NCBI GenBank assembly: GCA_964059195.1
Contig: CAXKWD010000002.1
Location: 167,778,559-167,842,558 of the forward strand
Source: Ectobius pallidus
Taxonomy: Eukaryota > Arthropoda > Insecta > Blattodea > Ectobiidae
DNA: 64,000 nt
Reading direction: 5' to 3'
The first letter of the stretch is position 1. Each line of letters begins with the position of its first letter. Position numbers and translations under genes: made by a program. The notes under the pieces were generated by a model, which saw only the letters and a program-made list of their open reading frames with translations, ran no database searches and was not told the DNA's origin. This document shows, piece after piece, positions 31,456 to 43,300 of the stretch.

Positions 31456-31949
31456 AGAAACAGGTTGACGCATTTCTAAGTATTTTAGTCCCTTATTACC
31501 TTTCTTCTTACAATACTTGATTATTAAACATGCAGGGAGAGAATATTGGATAAAACTTTTTTCCTATTTTAAATTACTATATCTACTCTTGATTACCACT
31601 CTATATAAAATTCATTGTTTATTTGCGTAAGCTATCACTTGGAAATATTTAGTATTTGTTTGCTGTGGTTGGTCAGGTGCCGTAAATTTACCCCGCAGAA
31701 GTTAACTTAGACCACATGACTACATATCTACAGACAAGGGCATGTCGTAATTTAAATAAATTCGTAATTACGCACCCATAAATTCCGCTAGTTACGGACA
31801 ACATTGTTATTTATTAAGTTATAATCGTCTTTTATTGCAAAGATATTCATACTTAACGAACACTTTTTCATCAAGGACGATAATCTTCATAAATGAGTTT
31901 AGGCCTAGTAAAAACGAACAATTTTCGACAACTTTCAGAAAACTGTAAA

Positions 31950-32200
31950 ACTCCTCCAATAACTGTACTTCTATGTTCCAAAAGCTTACTATGATCTCGT
32001 AAATACGTACAGGAAGTATTGTTTTCGACCCATACATTCCAAGTTGAGTTTTTAACATAAATACATGTTTTGAGGTCCCCTGAGTCTAAAAATACTTTTT
32101 CGGAAACATGTCTGTGTGTCTGCGAACAGCCTGGCTCCAGAATGGAAAATCGTATGAAAACAAAATTTTGTATTTGTTTTAGGTACCTTCTGAGGATATG
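31950..32200 (-). repeat. Dispersed repeat family F, minus-strand copy
   Basis: Its reverse complement contains gacacgaagatt-side flank, acgattttccattctggag, cacacagacatgtttccga and the aaaacatgtatttatgtt block, in the same order as at 63480-63660. The terminal hairpin is diverged. Confidence 0.68.
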
Positions 32201-32403
32201 ACACGAAGATTGACGACAACTTTGGCAATTTTCTATTATTTTTAAGGGGACTTTACATGAGGAAATTTTCGTTTGTCTCGATTTTCTTGAAAACAGTTCT
32301 TACGAATTTGTTTAAATTTTACACATGAGGTGCTTATACTAAGAGCTGAAACTTTTATTTGAAGCCTTTTTTTCTACAAAAATATCTGAAGAGTAGTTAT
32401 AAG

Positions 32404-32913
32404 CAGGGTCCGGATTCTAATGACATGTCATCTTTTTATTGATGCTGCATAGACATTGCCAACTTGTAGATAAATCCTAATCATGGCCTCTAGATTATAG
32501 AGTCGGAAATGAGAATCAAAGAAACGCCAAAATTTTGTATTATATTACTATTGTTATTAGATTGACTTGGCACCTGCTTGGATTTGAGAGTGCAAACTAC
32601 TATTAACCCTCAATAAACAATAATATAATCCGGCAGACCGCAAAAGGATGTGCCGGAGTTTGACTCGCCAGTGCCTAGTGCCAGTATAAATTTCCGTGAG
32701 AAAAGAACATTCACACCATTACGGTTATTTACAGTGTTTACAATTATGTAAAAATTAGTCTAAAACTTTGTGTGTACAATAATATTTTCTTATAAATAAA
32801 ATATCAGTTTTAGGCCATTTTTTATAATTATTACGTCATTATTTTCTTTAAAAGTTAGGGTCATTTTATAGGTCTTTTTCAAACAATTTTAGGTCATCAG
32901 AATCCGGGCCCTG
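32404..32913. mobile_element. Non-autonomous hAT element, CAGGGTCCGGATTCT termini
   Basis: The element is 510 bp. The left end CAGGGTCCGGATTCTAATGA pairs with the right end TCATCAGAATCCGGGCCCTG (two mismatches). A perfect 8-bp TSD, gttataag, is at 32396-32403 and 32914-32921. The subterminal region is AT-rich with ttaggtc-like words. No ORF is present. Confidence 0.92.
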
Positions 32914-32921
32914 GTTATAAG

Positions 32922-33940
32922 CCACCCACTCTGAATATGTGCTCTTTGCAATATGGCCTCTTGTTCTATATCAGAATGTGAAGTGAGAAAATGTATTGGC
33001 CATTCTTAAAGTAAAGAAAGTTACAAGAGTACATTAATCAGATTTTATTTGGGTTATGTATCCTTCGGGGATGCGATGTGATGTGGTAACGACATTCTCT
33101 TAATTTTTACAACCAATTTACACGAAGAGAATGTCATGCACAATAATTATATTATACTAAGAGACTAATTTTTATTTGGGCAGAGGAACTTATGTGAATT
33201 TCATATAATATTTTTCGTTTTTAAGATTTTGTGGTTTCATATAAACCACAATTCTATGGATTCATGAACGTTCGTACTTCCGACGATAATTAGATTTTGT
33301 CTTTTAGGTCGAAGTCGAAGAGTATTTTCCTTGTACAAAGTTCATTGAATACATAAATAAAACTGTAATGCTAAGAAGCCAAAATTATTCTCTGGAATAT
33401 TCTTAAAAGATCATCTGAAAAATAGGCTATATCTGTTCTAACCATTATTTATACTAGCTATCAGGAAGTAATGTTTCGTCACTGTGCGAATAAAATGTAA
33501 AGTAAATATTGTAATTTAGAGAAATGCTTGGAATACACTTTCTGGGAGACTTGTACTTGATTTTATAACACACCGCTACCACATTTATTTTTGTTTTTAT
33601 GAAATGTTACTCTTATGTACCAATTGCCATGTACTTTCCAGCTAATGGATTTACTAATATAATATGTAGTAAATTCCGTTGTATGCCCTCGATGATCTGT
33701 AATCTTTATCGTTATCTACAGAACACAGGAATATGAACTTTATGTAACACTAGATAATAGGGTATTATAAACTACTAAGATTGTTTCAAAATTTACATAG
33801 CCTAGACGAACATACATAGAATGAAATGCCTAATAAGAGGCCAGGAAAGAAGAAAATATATTCTTTCGTTCCTATCACAATTGCGCATCAGCAAGTATAT
33901 ATTAGGGAATATTGTATATCGTGTTGATCCAGAGAGATTC
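32922..33940. other. Non-coding gap
   Basis: AT-rich sequence without recognised features. Confidence 0.4.
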
Positions 33941-33942
33941 CC

Positions 33943-34013
33943 GTTACCATAGTAACCATCTCGTTCGCTCTCGGTCGAACAAGGAAGGAAACAAACACTC
34001 GGCCGCCATTTTG
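33943..34013. promoter_or_regulatory. Promoter-like cluster: X-box and YY1/Pho-type motif
   Basis: gttaccatagtaac (33943-33956) is a perfect 14-bp palindrome matching the RFX X-box pattern. gccgccattttg (34002-34013) matches the YY1/Pleiohomeotic core. The local sequence is CpG-richer than its neighbours. A 3.7-kb hAT begins 30 bp downstream, so any gene it once served would continue at 37759. No coding exon is identified. Confidence 0.35.
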
Positions 34014-34293
34014 AATCCCAAAATCCACGGCTAGTGCTTGAGTAGAGATGGGAATCTGTTACTTTTTTTGGAACAGTTACGTTACTGTTACAGTTACACG
34101 AAAGTAACTGTTATTTATAACCGTTACCTGTTACTTTTCTTGTATATTACGTAGTTAATCGTCAGATCACTTCCCACTTGTAGGGGAATGCCCTTTATCC
34201 CCCCCCCACAACGGTTGTGGACGTAGCCAAGGCTGGGGCTCTAGGGAGGGACCCCCGAAATAAAAAACAGTTGTAAAATTAAGCTTTCAATTA

Positions 34294-34660
34294 GGGATGA
34301 TAATCGATAGTTAAAATATCGAGGTTAAAATCGGAGATAACCATCGATATGACGATAATATCGGCCTGAAAACATCAATGTATTTAGACAAAAAACATCG
34401 ATGTATATTTAAAAAGGGCCATGGTATCAGAAAATTAGGCAAAATTCATAAATAAACAGAAGAATTTCCATGAAAGCAATCGATGTAAAAAATCAATGTT
34501 TTGGGAAATTAAGCTCCTGTAAATAAAATTATATCGTAGAACCAAGGTAGCCTATTAATCTTCTTTTTGTTACAAAAACATCCATGTCGGGGAGAAACAT
34601 CGATGTAGCAAAAACATCAGTTGTTTTCTATCGATGTAAAAAACATCGATTATCGTCATG
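34294..34660. mobile_element. ATCGAT-rich block, probable nested MITE
   Basis: Ends of the type gatgataatcgat / atcgattatcgtc are in inverted orientation, and acatcgatgta-like words are repeated between them. No matching TSD is found. Confidence 0.45.
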
Positions 34661-34664
34661 AAAA

Positions 34665-35640
34665 TAAACTTTTTGGAATTTTCCTGTGGTTTACAGCCTA
34701 AAAGATATAAGTATACAAAATTTCTAGTTTCTAGCTCATGTGGAAGTGGGCAAGCATTCATGTCAGTGAGCGAGCCCTTTTTTCGGAGGTTTTTAGGGCT
34801 AAAAATATAAAAACTACTTTTTGGAATTTTCCTGTGGTTTACAGCCTAAAAGTTATATGTGTACCAAATTTAAAGTTTCTAGCTGTAATGTCAGTGAGCG
34901 AGCCCTTTTTCGGGGATTATAGTGCTAAAAATTTAAAAAAATACTTTTTTGGAATTTTCCTATGGTTTACAGCCTAAAAGCAATGTGTGTACCAAATTTA
35001 AAGTTTCTAGCTCATCTGGAAGTGGGCAAACAGTAATGTCAGTGAGCGAGCCCTTTTTCGGGGGTTATAGGGCTAAACATTTTTAAAAATTACTTTTTTT
35101 TTAATTTTCCTATGGTTTACAGCCTAAAAGCTACATGTGTAGCAAATTTCAATTTTCTAGCTCTTCTGAAAGTGGGCAAACAGTAATGTCAGTGAGCGAG
35201 CCCTTTTTCGGGAGTTTTTAGAGCTAAAAATAAAAAAAAAACACTTTTTGGAATTTTCCTGTGGTTTACAGCCTAATAGCTATATGTGTACCAAATTTCA
35301 AGTTTCTAGCTCATCTCGAAGTGAGCGAGCCCTTTTTCGGAGGTTTTTAGGGCTAAAAATTAAAAAAAAATACTTTTTGGAATTCGCCTGTGGTTTAGAG
35401 CCTAAAAGCTATATGTGTACCAAATTGAAAGTTTCTAGCTCATCTGGATGTGGGCAAACGTTAATGTGAGTGAGCGAGCCCTTACTCGGGGGTTTTTGGG
35501 CTAGAAATTTAAAAAAAAACGTTTTGTAATTTTCCTGTGGTTTACAGCCTAAAAGCTATATGTGTACCAAATTTCAAGTTTCTAGCTCATCTGGAAGTGG
35601 GCAAACATTAATATCAGTGAGTCAGTCAGTCAGTCGTGTA
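34665..35640 (+). repeat. Tandem array, seven units of about 130-150 bp
   Basis: Each unit contains ttggaattttcctgtggttt, acagcctaaaagctatatgt, gtaccaaattt, tttctagctcatctggaagt and agtgagcgagcccttttt. The last word recurs at about 34766, 34893, 35042, 35191, 35324, 35471, and as a variant at about 35618. Units differ by substitutions and short indels, so the array is not recently homogenised. Confidence 0.9.
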
Positions 35641-35879
35641 GCTTTATATTATAGGGATTTTATTATTAGTAGTAAAATTATCAATATTATTTCGAATAAT
35701 TTACTACAGTTATTGAATTCATATTTCATGCTATATACCCACATTCTAAGTTTAAATTGTCCAGTAAAGGCAATATCGTATTTTGATAAATTTTTAAGTG
35801 GTATGTAAAGCAAGAAATATATATGAGATCAGGCAGCATGAATTCTATGCATGAACTCTTGACGCCCATTAATAATTAA

Positions 35880-36185
35880 AAAAATAACTTTTTAATTTTT
35901 TTTAATATTTTTTTTATTCTTATTTTTTTGTAATTTTTATTTTTTAATATTTTTATTTTTATTTTTTGTTTTTTATTATTTTAATTTTTTATTTTTTAAT
36001 TATTTTTGTTTTAATTAAGAAAATAACTTTTTAATTTTTTTATTCTTTATTTATTTTTTATTCTTTTTTTTGTAATTTTAATTTTTTAATATTTTTATTT
36101 TTTAATATTTTTATTTTTATTTTTTGTTTTTTTATTATTTTAATTTTTTATTATTTTTTATTTTTTAATTATTTTTGTTTTTCAA
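35880..36185. repeat. AT-only low-complexity tract
   Basis: Reiterated attttttattttt and ttaattttt words over about 300 bp. Confidence 0.9.
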
Positions 36186-36249
36186 ATATTGGAAGTAACA
36201 GATGTAACGGAACGAGGCGAAAGTCACGGATAAAACACTTGTAACAGAA

Positions 36250-36510
36250 ATATTAGAATTAACTGTAACAGGTCAGAGTAACTGGAGCAGGTGGAAATAA
36301 CAGTAACGGGTCCAAATAACTGGAGCAGGCGAGAGTATCAGTAACAGGTCAGAGTAACTGGAGCAGGTGGAAATAACAGTAACGGGTCCAAATAACTGGA
36401 GCAGGCGAGAGTATCAGTAACAGGTCAGATTAACTGGAGCAGGTGGAAATAACAGTAACGGGTCCGTGTAACTGGAGCAGGTGAAAATAATGTAACGGGT
36501 GTAACTCTCG
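36250..36510 (+). repeat. Minisatellite, about 84-bp higher-order unit
   Basis: Subunits such as taactggagcaggtggaaat, aacagtaacgggtcc and cgagagtatcagtaacaggt alternate. The 84-bp composite is repeated nearly identically two to three times. Confidence 0.88.
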
Positions 36511-36689
36511 ACACGTTACTTTGTTCCAGACCAGTTACATTCGCTCGACACCGACAAATTTCTCAACGCAACTAATAATAACAATAATAATAAGTAAATA
36601 AATAAAATAAAAATCAAAATAAAAATAAAAGTATTAAAAAACCCTGAGGAAAAGGAGAGCTGCTGAGAAATTTGGAGAAACTATACAGA

Positions 36690-37230
36690 ATTCTTATATA
36701 TTTATATATCTTTACACGCTAGCGGCCGTAATTTTGAAGATATTTGAACCAAATTTTATTATGTTATTTCTAGGCCCAATAGTTAATGAGCAAAATTGGC
36801 CCAAGGGGGGTCGTGGGAGGGGGTTGAAATTTTGAAAAAATTATATCTCGGCCCCTATGAAGTATAGAGAGAAGCTTTGTTGGAATAAATTAGAGTACTC
36901 CCTATGGAATTCACAGTGACAGTAACGATTCGGGGGTTTTAGGGGTACGAGTAGGGGTGGGGATGGAAATTCGAAATTTTTGAAACCACGTCTTGTGGGG
37001 TATCGTTGAAAAGCTCTTGATGAGTACTCTACAAATCAATACCTAGTTTCTCGATAGCTCTCATATAAGGCAAGATTTGAATGTTTTAAACAAGTGCTCT
37101 TTCCTCTTTTTTTGCAGTTATTATTGCGGGTTTATCATGCCAAGGCTAAAGAAGAAGAGAACTGCGCAGTGACAATAAATTAAACCAAAAGTACTTCGAA
37201 ATCTACCTCAGCCTGTAGGCCTGCCTAAAG
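36690..37230 (+). repeat. Dispersed repeat G, copy 1
   Basis: About 540 bp, inverted relative to 53235-54240. Shared landmarks are gctagcggccgtaattttga, the atatctcggcccctatgaag block, gatgagtactctacaaatca, cgatagctctcatataagg and cagcctgtaggcctgcctaa. It has no ORF. It lies inside the 3.7-kb hAT. Confidence 0.85.
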
Positions 37231-37758
37231 GGATTTTATTTCACTTCACACAAATGCAATTAATAGGAAATGATCAATCCCCGCCATTTCATGCAGATGT
37301 CTAAACTTAAATAGATGAATTTTCGCTTCTCATTGCAATGATTGCTCGATGGCGTAGTGGGTAAGATGAAGGTTGAATAGTAGGAAAGGGTAAAGAAGTG
37401 GTGAAGGGGGGGAGTCAGAATTTCCAATACTGCTAGTTGTTCCACCATTCACATCTAGATGTCTCGAGTGGGAAGAGCTAAAGGGACGACCTAATTTTCC
37501 CTCGTTTTTTAATAAAAAAAATCCCGGGGGAGGACCCCCATTTTTTGGATTTCCAAATAATAGCAAACTTTCGTCTGTGTCGGTCCCTCCTTTCAGTATT
37601 TTCTGGTTCCGCCTTTGGTTGAGACGAAAATAAGCTATCCTAGGAGGAGCTTTGGTAACCGTTACTTTTGATTTTTTGTAACAGGTCGTTACCGTTACAT
37701 ACATGTAACAGTTACAAAGTAACAGTTACAAGAAATATTCCCCATCTCTATGCTTGAG

Positions 37759-38329
37759 TGAGCTGGCAGCTTTGCAGCAGAGATACAGTAGCCATGCCAG
37801 CTTCTTGAAGTATCATGAGCCAGTGGACCTGATTTTCCTGTTCTCTGTCATAATAAAAATAAATTAAAAAGGAAACATGTTTTTGTCGATACGACTATAC
37901 AAGGGATATATAATTTTGGAATGTCATATTCTTTTGTTTATAGAATGAACATACTGTCACATCATACAGTAAGTGTTGTGTGCCTTTTTAATGCTTCTTT
38001 TATTAAAATTTAAATAGTTTGATATCTTTATCCCATAGCAACAATTCATATTTCAAATATTGCACACAGATAACCAATACTAAAAGCACCTTTAACTGTT
38101 TTTAAAACCAACGAACCTTAAAATAGTGTAACGGTAATCCACTTCTCTATAAATGAGAAATATTGTTCAATTGCTTTACATCGTAGTTCGAAGATGTTAT
38201 TTCTATAAGGTATTTTAATTGATTTGAGAGCTTAGTTGTGAAATCACTTATGGAGAAAGAACTGCAATCAGAAACTATACTTTAAAACAATAATATTAAA
38301 AACGGAGTAATGTTTTGTTAGGTATTTTT
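37759..38329. other. Non-coding gap
   Basis: Flank of the hAT empty site; no exon is recognised. Confidence 0.4.
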
Positions 38330-38690
38330 TCTGGTTGCCCCAGTGGGTGGAATGAGATGCCCCCTGTTCAACCTTTACGACAACTCTTCCCCATACCCTT
38401 CTCTCTACAACTAAATCCTCCCCTCCCGCCAAGCTCTCATTCCCTCCCTCGTTCCTCTCCGCCAAACGTCATCCCACTCCCCCTCCCCTGCCGCTCGGCG
38501 CCGTGTTTTCTCTACTCTCCGGGTCCCATTGATAGAGCTTCGAAACACCCCTCTTCCCTTTTCGGAATATGGACTCGTCCAAAACCTGTTTGCAAGCCTA
38601 CGAGCCTGCTGCCTACCCTGGCCCTCTACTGCTTGCTGGTGCTGGTTTTCTGTATGTGTGTGAGTGTGATGGTTTTCTAGGGCTAGTTCA
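38330..38690. other. Pyrimidine-rich, CpG-containing block
   Basis: Strong C/T bias on the plus strand (the cctcccctcccgcc and ccactccccctcccctgccg stretches) with CpGs, ending in a gtgtgtgagtgtg run. It may be a promoter-proximal or nuclease-sensitive region. Overlapping frames on both strands have no domain signal. Confidence 0.4.
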
Positions 38691-39224
38691 ATGACTTTAA
38701 AACATTTAAGGGAGAGGTATGTTAAAAGACAATCGCAAGACATTGGATATCACAAGAGAAAAATCGAATTAGCCAGAATTTATTGTGTCCTTGCATGTGT
38801 ACATATTTTTTCGGAGAGAGTCAATATTTGGAACGTGCGCTGAACTCGTATGATCTGATGACTGACAGAGAAGAATATACCTCACTCCACTTCCAGTTAC
38901 ATGTGTCGTCAGCTACCGTGTGCAGGAGAAATAGGTATTGTTGCAGGGAATATTGTCAAGTGTATCGTTCCGTGTGATTCTACCATACAGTACATCGATT
39001 CGTCATTATGTTTGTGTTTCATTCGTAACTTTGTCAAATAGATTTCTGGTCATATTTTAACGTTAAGCACAGCAACTATTGTAATAATGTTTTGAAATTT
39101 TAACTGTATGAATAATGAGCAGTTATAATTGGCTTCGGTATATTTTAATCTAAATAGCTACAGGCCTACATACTTCAAATGTAAAGCCCTAACCAAGAAT
39201 AGCTCTATTAATAACCACGTGCAA

Positions 39225-39235
39225 AAAATGGCGGC
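39225..39235 (+). promoter_or_regulatory. YY1/Pho-like motif near putative 5' region
   Basis: aaaatggcggc lies about 1 kb upstream of the candidate first coding exon. Such motifs are common at animal promoters and in 5' UTRs; here it is only suggestive. Confidence 0.3.
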
Positions 39236-40206
39236 AAGATAGTGTCATTTCCTGTGTCAAAAATAAAGCAGAAGAGTGCAATTTTATCAAGGACATATTG
39301 AACTCAATAAGTCTCCACATGATTGTTCTAAAAAGTTTACAGTATTGTTATCAATGTGATAACAGCTGCTGTGGAAAGAAACACGTTTATTCCAGTGCAT
39401 TGTTTGAACAGTTAAGCACAAATGGTAGCAATGGTCATCGTCCATGCAAGAAGGCCACAACTGCCGAACAAACCACTAAGTCAAGCTGCGTCTACCACAA
39501 CTCTTCTCAAGACGAACAACGCAACGAGAAACAGCTAGCATTTTGTGCCTAGGTATGGCCGCTAGCAAAATACCAAACTACAATGTAGTTGCTGCAACGC
39601 TATCTCAGTCCTCGTCGCTATTGCTTCCTTGTTTGCATCGACCCGTATTGTGAAACACAAGGGAAGAAGATAAAAAGAACTGTGATATGAGGGGGTAGCA
39701 GGTGTATGGCTTTTTTCCCAACAGTTAGTAAAAGAACACGAATTTTGAAACGTGAACGTCTCAAAAAAGGAAGAGGAAATTTCCGGCGAGTGATTTCTGC
39801 CTAGACCTATAATTTAATATCGGTCTACCGCGCTCGAAAAAGTGTGTGCATTTTTTCATCTCAGAAGATTTCGGTTCGTGATTCAAGATCTAGTGCGTTG
39901 GATGACACGTCGATCCATCTGTTTTTGTAAACGGAGAAGAGTGCGAAAATGAAGAGTCAACTAAAATCTACCACGACATACGATAAAGGCGAAATCAACA
40001 TGGTGAAGTGAAAACAAAAATTCCCATCCCACCCTCTAAACTACCCATCCCAAAGTTTAGGAAGACAAATGTTATATTATTATATAGTGTGGATAAATGA
40101 AGTGCAAGAATATAAAAAAAATACGTGTATTTATTTGTGAATAGAAGGTGGCGGCGGCGTCGAAAAAAAACCAACAAGCCCTCGGGCCTCCCTCGCATAT
40201 ATTATT

Positions 40207-40304
40207 ATGGAAACTGTTCAACAGTCAGTTGTACATCTTGAACATGGTGGAATGCCACCTCAGCCTTCGATGGCATACACGCAAAGGACCTCAGCTCTGC
40301 ACAG
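40207..40304 (+). CDS. Candidate first coding exon of an unidentified host gene
   Basis: The ATG at 40207 is in good context (A at -3, G at +4) and opens 32 codons starting METVQQSVVHLEHGGMPPQP and continuing with a YTQRTSALH-type end. The frame runs straight to a consensus donor, CAG|GTATGT (40304/40305), leaving phase 2. Upstream, 39840-40206 has the composition of a 5' UTR (cgg/gcg-rich stretch at 40148-40165). No acceptor or second exon is found in the remaining 23.7 kb, implying a long first intron. The Gln/Pro/His content is typical of N-termini of regulatory proteins, but I do not recognise it. A chance ORF remains possible. Confidence 0.4.
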
Positions 40305-43300
40305 GTATGTTTTCATTTAATCACAATCATTGACATTTTGTGCATTGTTAGTTATACTGCGCACATTGAATTTATTTTGAGGTTGCTGGCGTAGGAAAGT
40401 TCGGAGCAGCTTGGGTGAAAGTACCGTTACTACATAAGTTTTATTGTCAGCTACAAACAGCGCGTTTATAAATGGAATATCTCAGTAGTAGAATGAGGTC
40501 GATGTTATCAAATTAAATGTTAATCCCATACTTGGGGGGGGGGGGGGGGGTAACTTAGAGCCAGAATGCTAATTTTACTGTATAAACATGTAGGCTACTC
40601 TTTATTTATCGTCGTGTCATCGCTAAGGAATCTTAATTTTCGGGCGAGAATGGTATTGATTTGATAATGACGGTAAGTTTGGAGAGCTGAATTATAACTA
40701 TTATTCTTTAACTTGAGTGTAAGATTGCTCTTACGATGTAGGCTACCTTATGTTTCTGGTTGTGCTATTATTATTATTATTATAGCAGTGCTTAACGTAA
40801 TCTGTACCTCCAGTACTACTTCGTAATAATAATAGTACATAATAATATTCTTAGGTCTGCAATTTTTTAAAATCCTAACAATTATATAAACACGCTATAA
40901 TAATAATAATAATAGATTTTGTCATGAAGTCATTTTGACAGTAGACAACGTCAACTTATTCTACGGTATATTATGTGCACATATGTGAGCAGAAAGAATA
41001 TCTGGACCTGTAATTAATTTGCAATATTTTGCACAAAAGGAAACGTGTAGAATTAAATTATTTTAATTCATTCCATCTTTGTTCCTGTTGACGTGGAATC
41101 TTGCAGTGTGTGAGGTGTGGCAACAGCGGTATAGTGCATGAGTGATTACCACTGGTGCCAGTTTGCCCTGTCGTTGGAACATGGCTCTGTTGTTCAATAG
41201 TACTACTAGGCTTCCCTTCCCTTCTTTATCCTTACTAAAGGTAATTTTTTTCTTTCGAAATTTGATGTGCTTTTGTTTCATTTTGGAAATTTCACATATG
41301 CATTGAATAATTTTTTCCTTCTACCTTATGCAGCAGTTGTCGTAGGTTTTTTTAGGGTATCAAATTTTGCTTCCATACTTACCAAATTTTCCACTGTTTA
41401 AAGAGAAGGCGAATATAAATAACGCTATGGAATAAGGGAGTCCAATGTCATGAATCATGATCTCCCAACAATTTGAAATGCTACAAGTCCTCATTTGCGA
41501 CGTTTAATGCAAATTTCATAATGATTGGCAATAAATTGGGCTAAGGTCACTCGAAATGCTGCAGATTTCGAAATTTAAAAAAAAATGTGCATAGTTGATC
41601 GATGCCAAAGAAAAGTTTCGGAATAAGAAGCCAGTAAAGCCTACAGATACATAAGGATGTAGGCCTACGGTATAATATTGGACACTGCGTTTATTTAATT
41701 CCATTTGTTTAATTATATTGTATTTAGGCACTGTGATACGTGTGTTCAATTTTAATATGCACGTTCAGTATCCATAGGCCATTACCATCTTACGCAGTTC
41801 CTTTTGAAACATACAACTTACTACGTAGGCTAGTACGTTATATTAATAGAAACAAAAAGAACCGTATTTTAGCAGTTTTGCACCTCCGTACTTTCGTTTC
41901 GGCATGTTTGATCATTGACAAGAAAAGAGAAACAGCATACATTACATAAATTAATAAATATTTTTGTAACTACATATGATTATAATAATAACACACTTTT
42001 TTCTCTAGATCCCATGATAACCTGATTTGCAAATATAGGCCTAACTTTTTTCTTTATCGTACTGCATTTTCAACGGTAAACTTAGGTCTATAGAATCCGT
42101 TATGGTTTTAAACAATCTGTAAGTTTCATTTATCTTTTAAGTTTGTCAGTCTATCAAAAATGTATCGGATCAGTACTTAATCGGTAATGACATGATTCTA
42201 AAGATGGAGATTTAGGCCTAAACTTACTTCCTGTATAGCTGTTATAAAAGTGAACTTTTTAGCTACATCCTACCCTACTATACTTATTCTAATTAAGTTT
42301 ATAGTATTTCTAATCTAATATTGATCGAAAATGGAACAACCGGTATGGATCGTCATTATTAGTGTTTATAGTCATTTAAGGATGCTTCTTGCACCTGTAA
42401 ATCGTCTGTGTGCAAGAACTTTATCTTTGCACAGTACGTAGCCTAGTTATTTTACTTTCTTGTAAGTCTACAGGTACAAATCGTCGCATTTACGCTAAAA
42501 TTTAACCTTATTATTTAGGAACACAAACTTTACCGACTGCTCCACCCCAACTGACACCTGAGTAGATCTAGCGTCATGTTATTTAGCCTATTCTGTCACT
42601 CAACATTATCATATAACTGGTTCCATTTAGGCCTGGACGTATTTTATCCTAAAGCTGTAAGACTTTATAGCCGCATTTTATCATACAGTATACTTCTTAT
42701 TAGTGTGGCCTAATTCATATACCGTTATTTTCTGAAATAGCAAAGAATTTTACAGAAGTATCTGGTGCAGTTTGTGAACTAAATTACTAATATAAGTTAG
42801 GCCTACTGTATCTTGTGCTACAGGGCTTATATGATCGAAGCGTTAATCACATTATTATTATTGTTATAATCATCATAAGTAATATATGTAGATATCGCGC
42901 AGATACAATAAACCGTGAAATACTGCATAGGAAAGCATTTGTGCCAAATAAAGCGTTAAACATAATCTAAGCTTATGCAGAATTTATTCTTAACTGATTT
43001 TAAAAGATTCCCTCGCGTTTGGTAAGATGGACTAGGCCTAAATTCCTAGAGGTGTCTAGATATTATTTATAGTAGGCCTACTGGTATATCTAAATAAAAT
43101 GCGGTATTTTGTTATAAAATATAGGCGTAGCCCAGATAACTTAACCCACATACACTAATCCTCTTTTAAATTCACTGAGACCGAAAGACCTAAGCGACGC
43201 TGATTGAAAATTCTGTTTCAGATTTCGCAGGAGTTATCTTGGCAGTGCATATGAATGAGGACTTTTAGGATATTTTGAATATGGAATTTAAAACAGGCAT

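Larger units (their letters stand above)
34043..37750. mobile_element. 3.7-kb composite non-autonomous hAT element
   Basis: The ends TAGAGATGGGAA and TTCCCCATCTCTA are flanked by a perfect 8-bp TSD tgcttgag (34035-34042 and 37751-37758). Both subterminal zones are packed with GTAACAG/CTGTTAC words (34055-34150 and 37670-37730), as expected for transposase binding sites. There is no transposase gene. The 3.7-kb interior is a stack of other repeats: an ATCGAT-rich block (34294-34660), a tandem array (34665-35640), an AT tract (35880-36185), a minisatellite built from terminal-like aacagtaacggg words (36250-36510), dispersed repeat G (36690-37230) and a GC-rich hAT-like module (37490-37630). Confidence 0.9.

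Noticed and set aside
34665..36510. Tandem arrays considered as CRISPR
   Set aside because: Units are 84-150 bp and contiguous, without spacer/repeat alternation, and the DNA is animal.
38315..38743. Overlapping Pro/Ser- and Arg/Gly-rich frames on both strands
   Set aside because: Composition follows from the C/T-rich tract; no start context, splice sites or domains.
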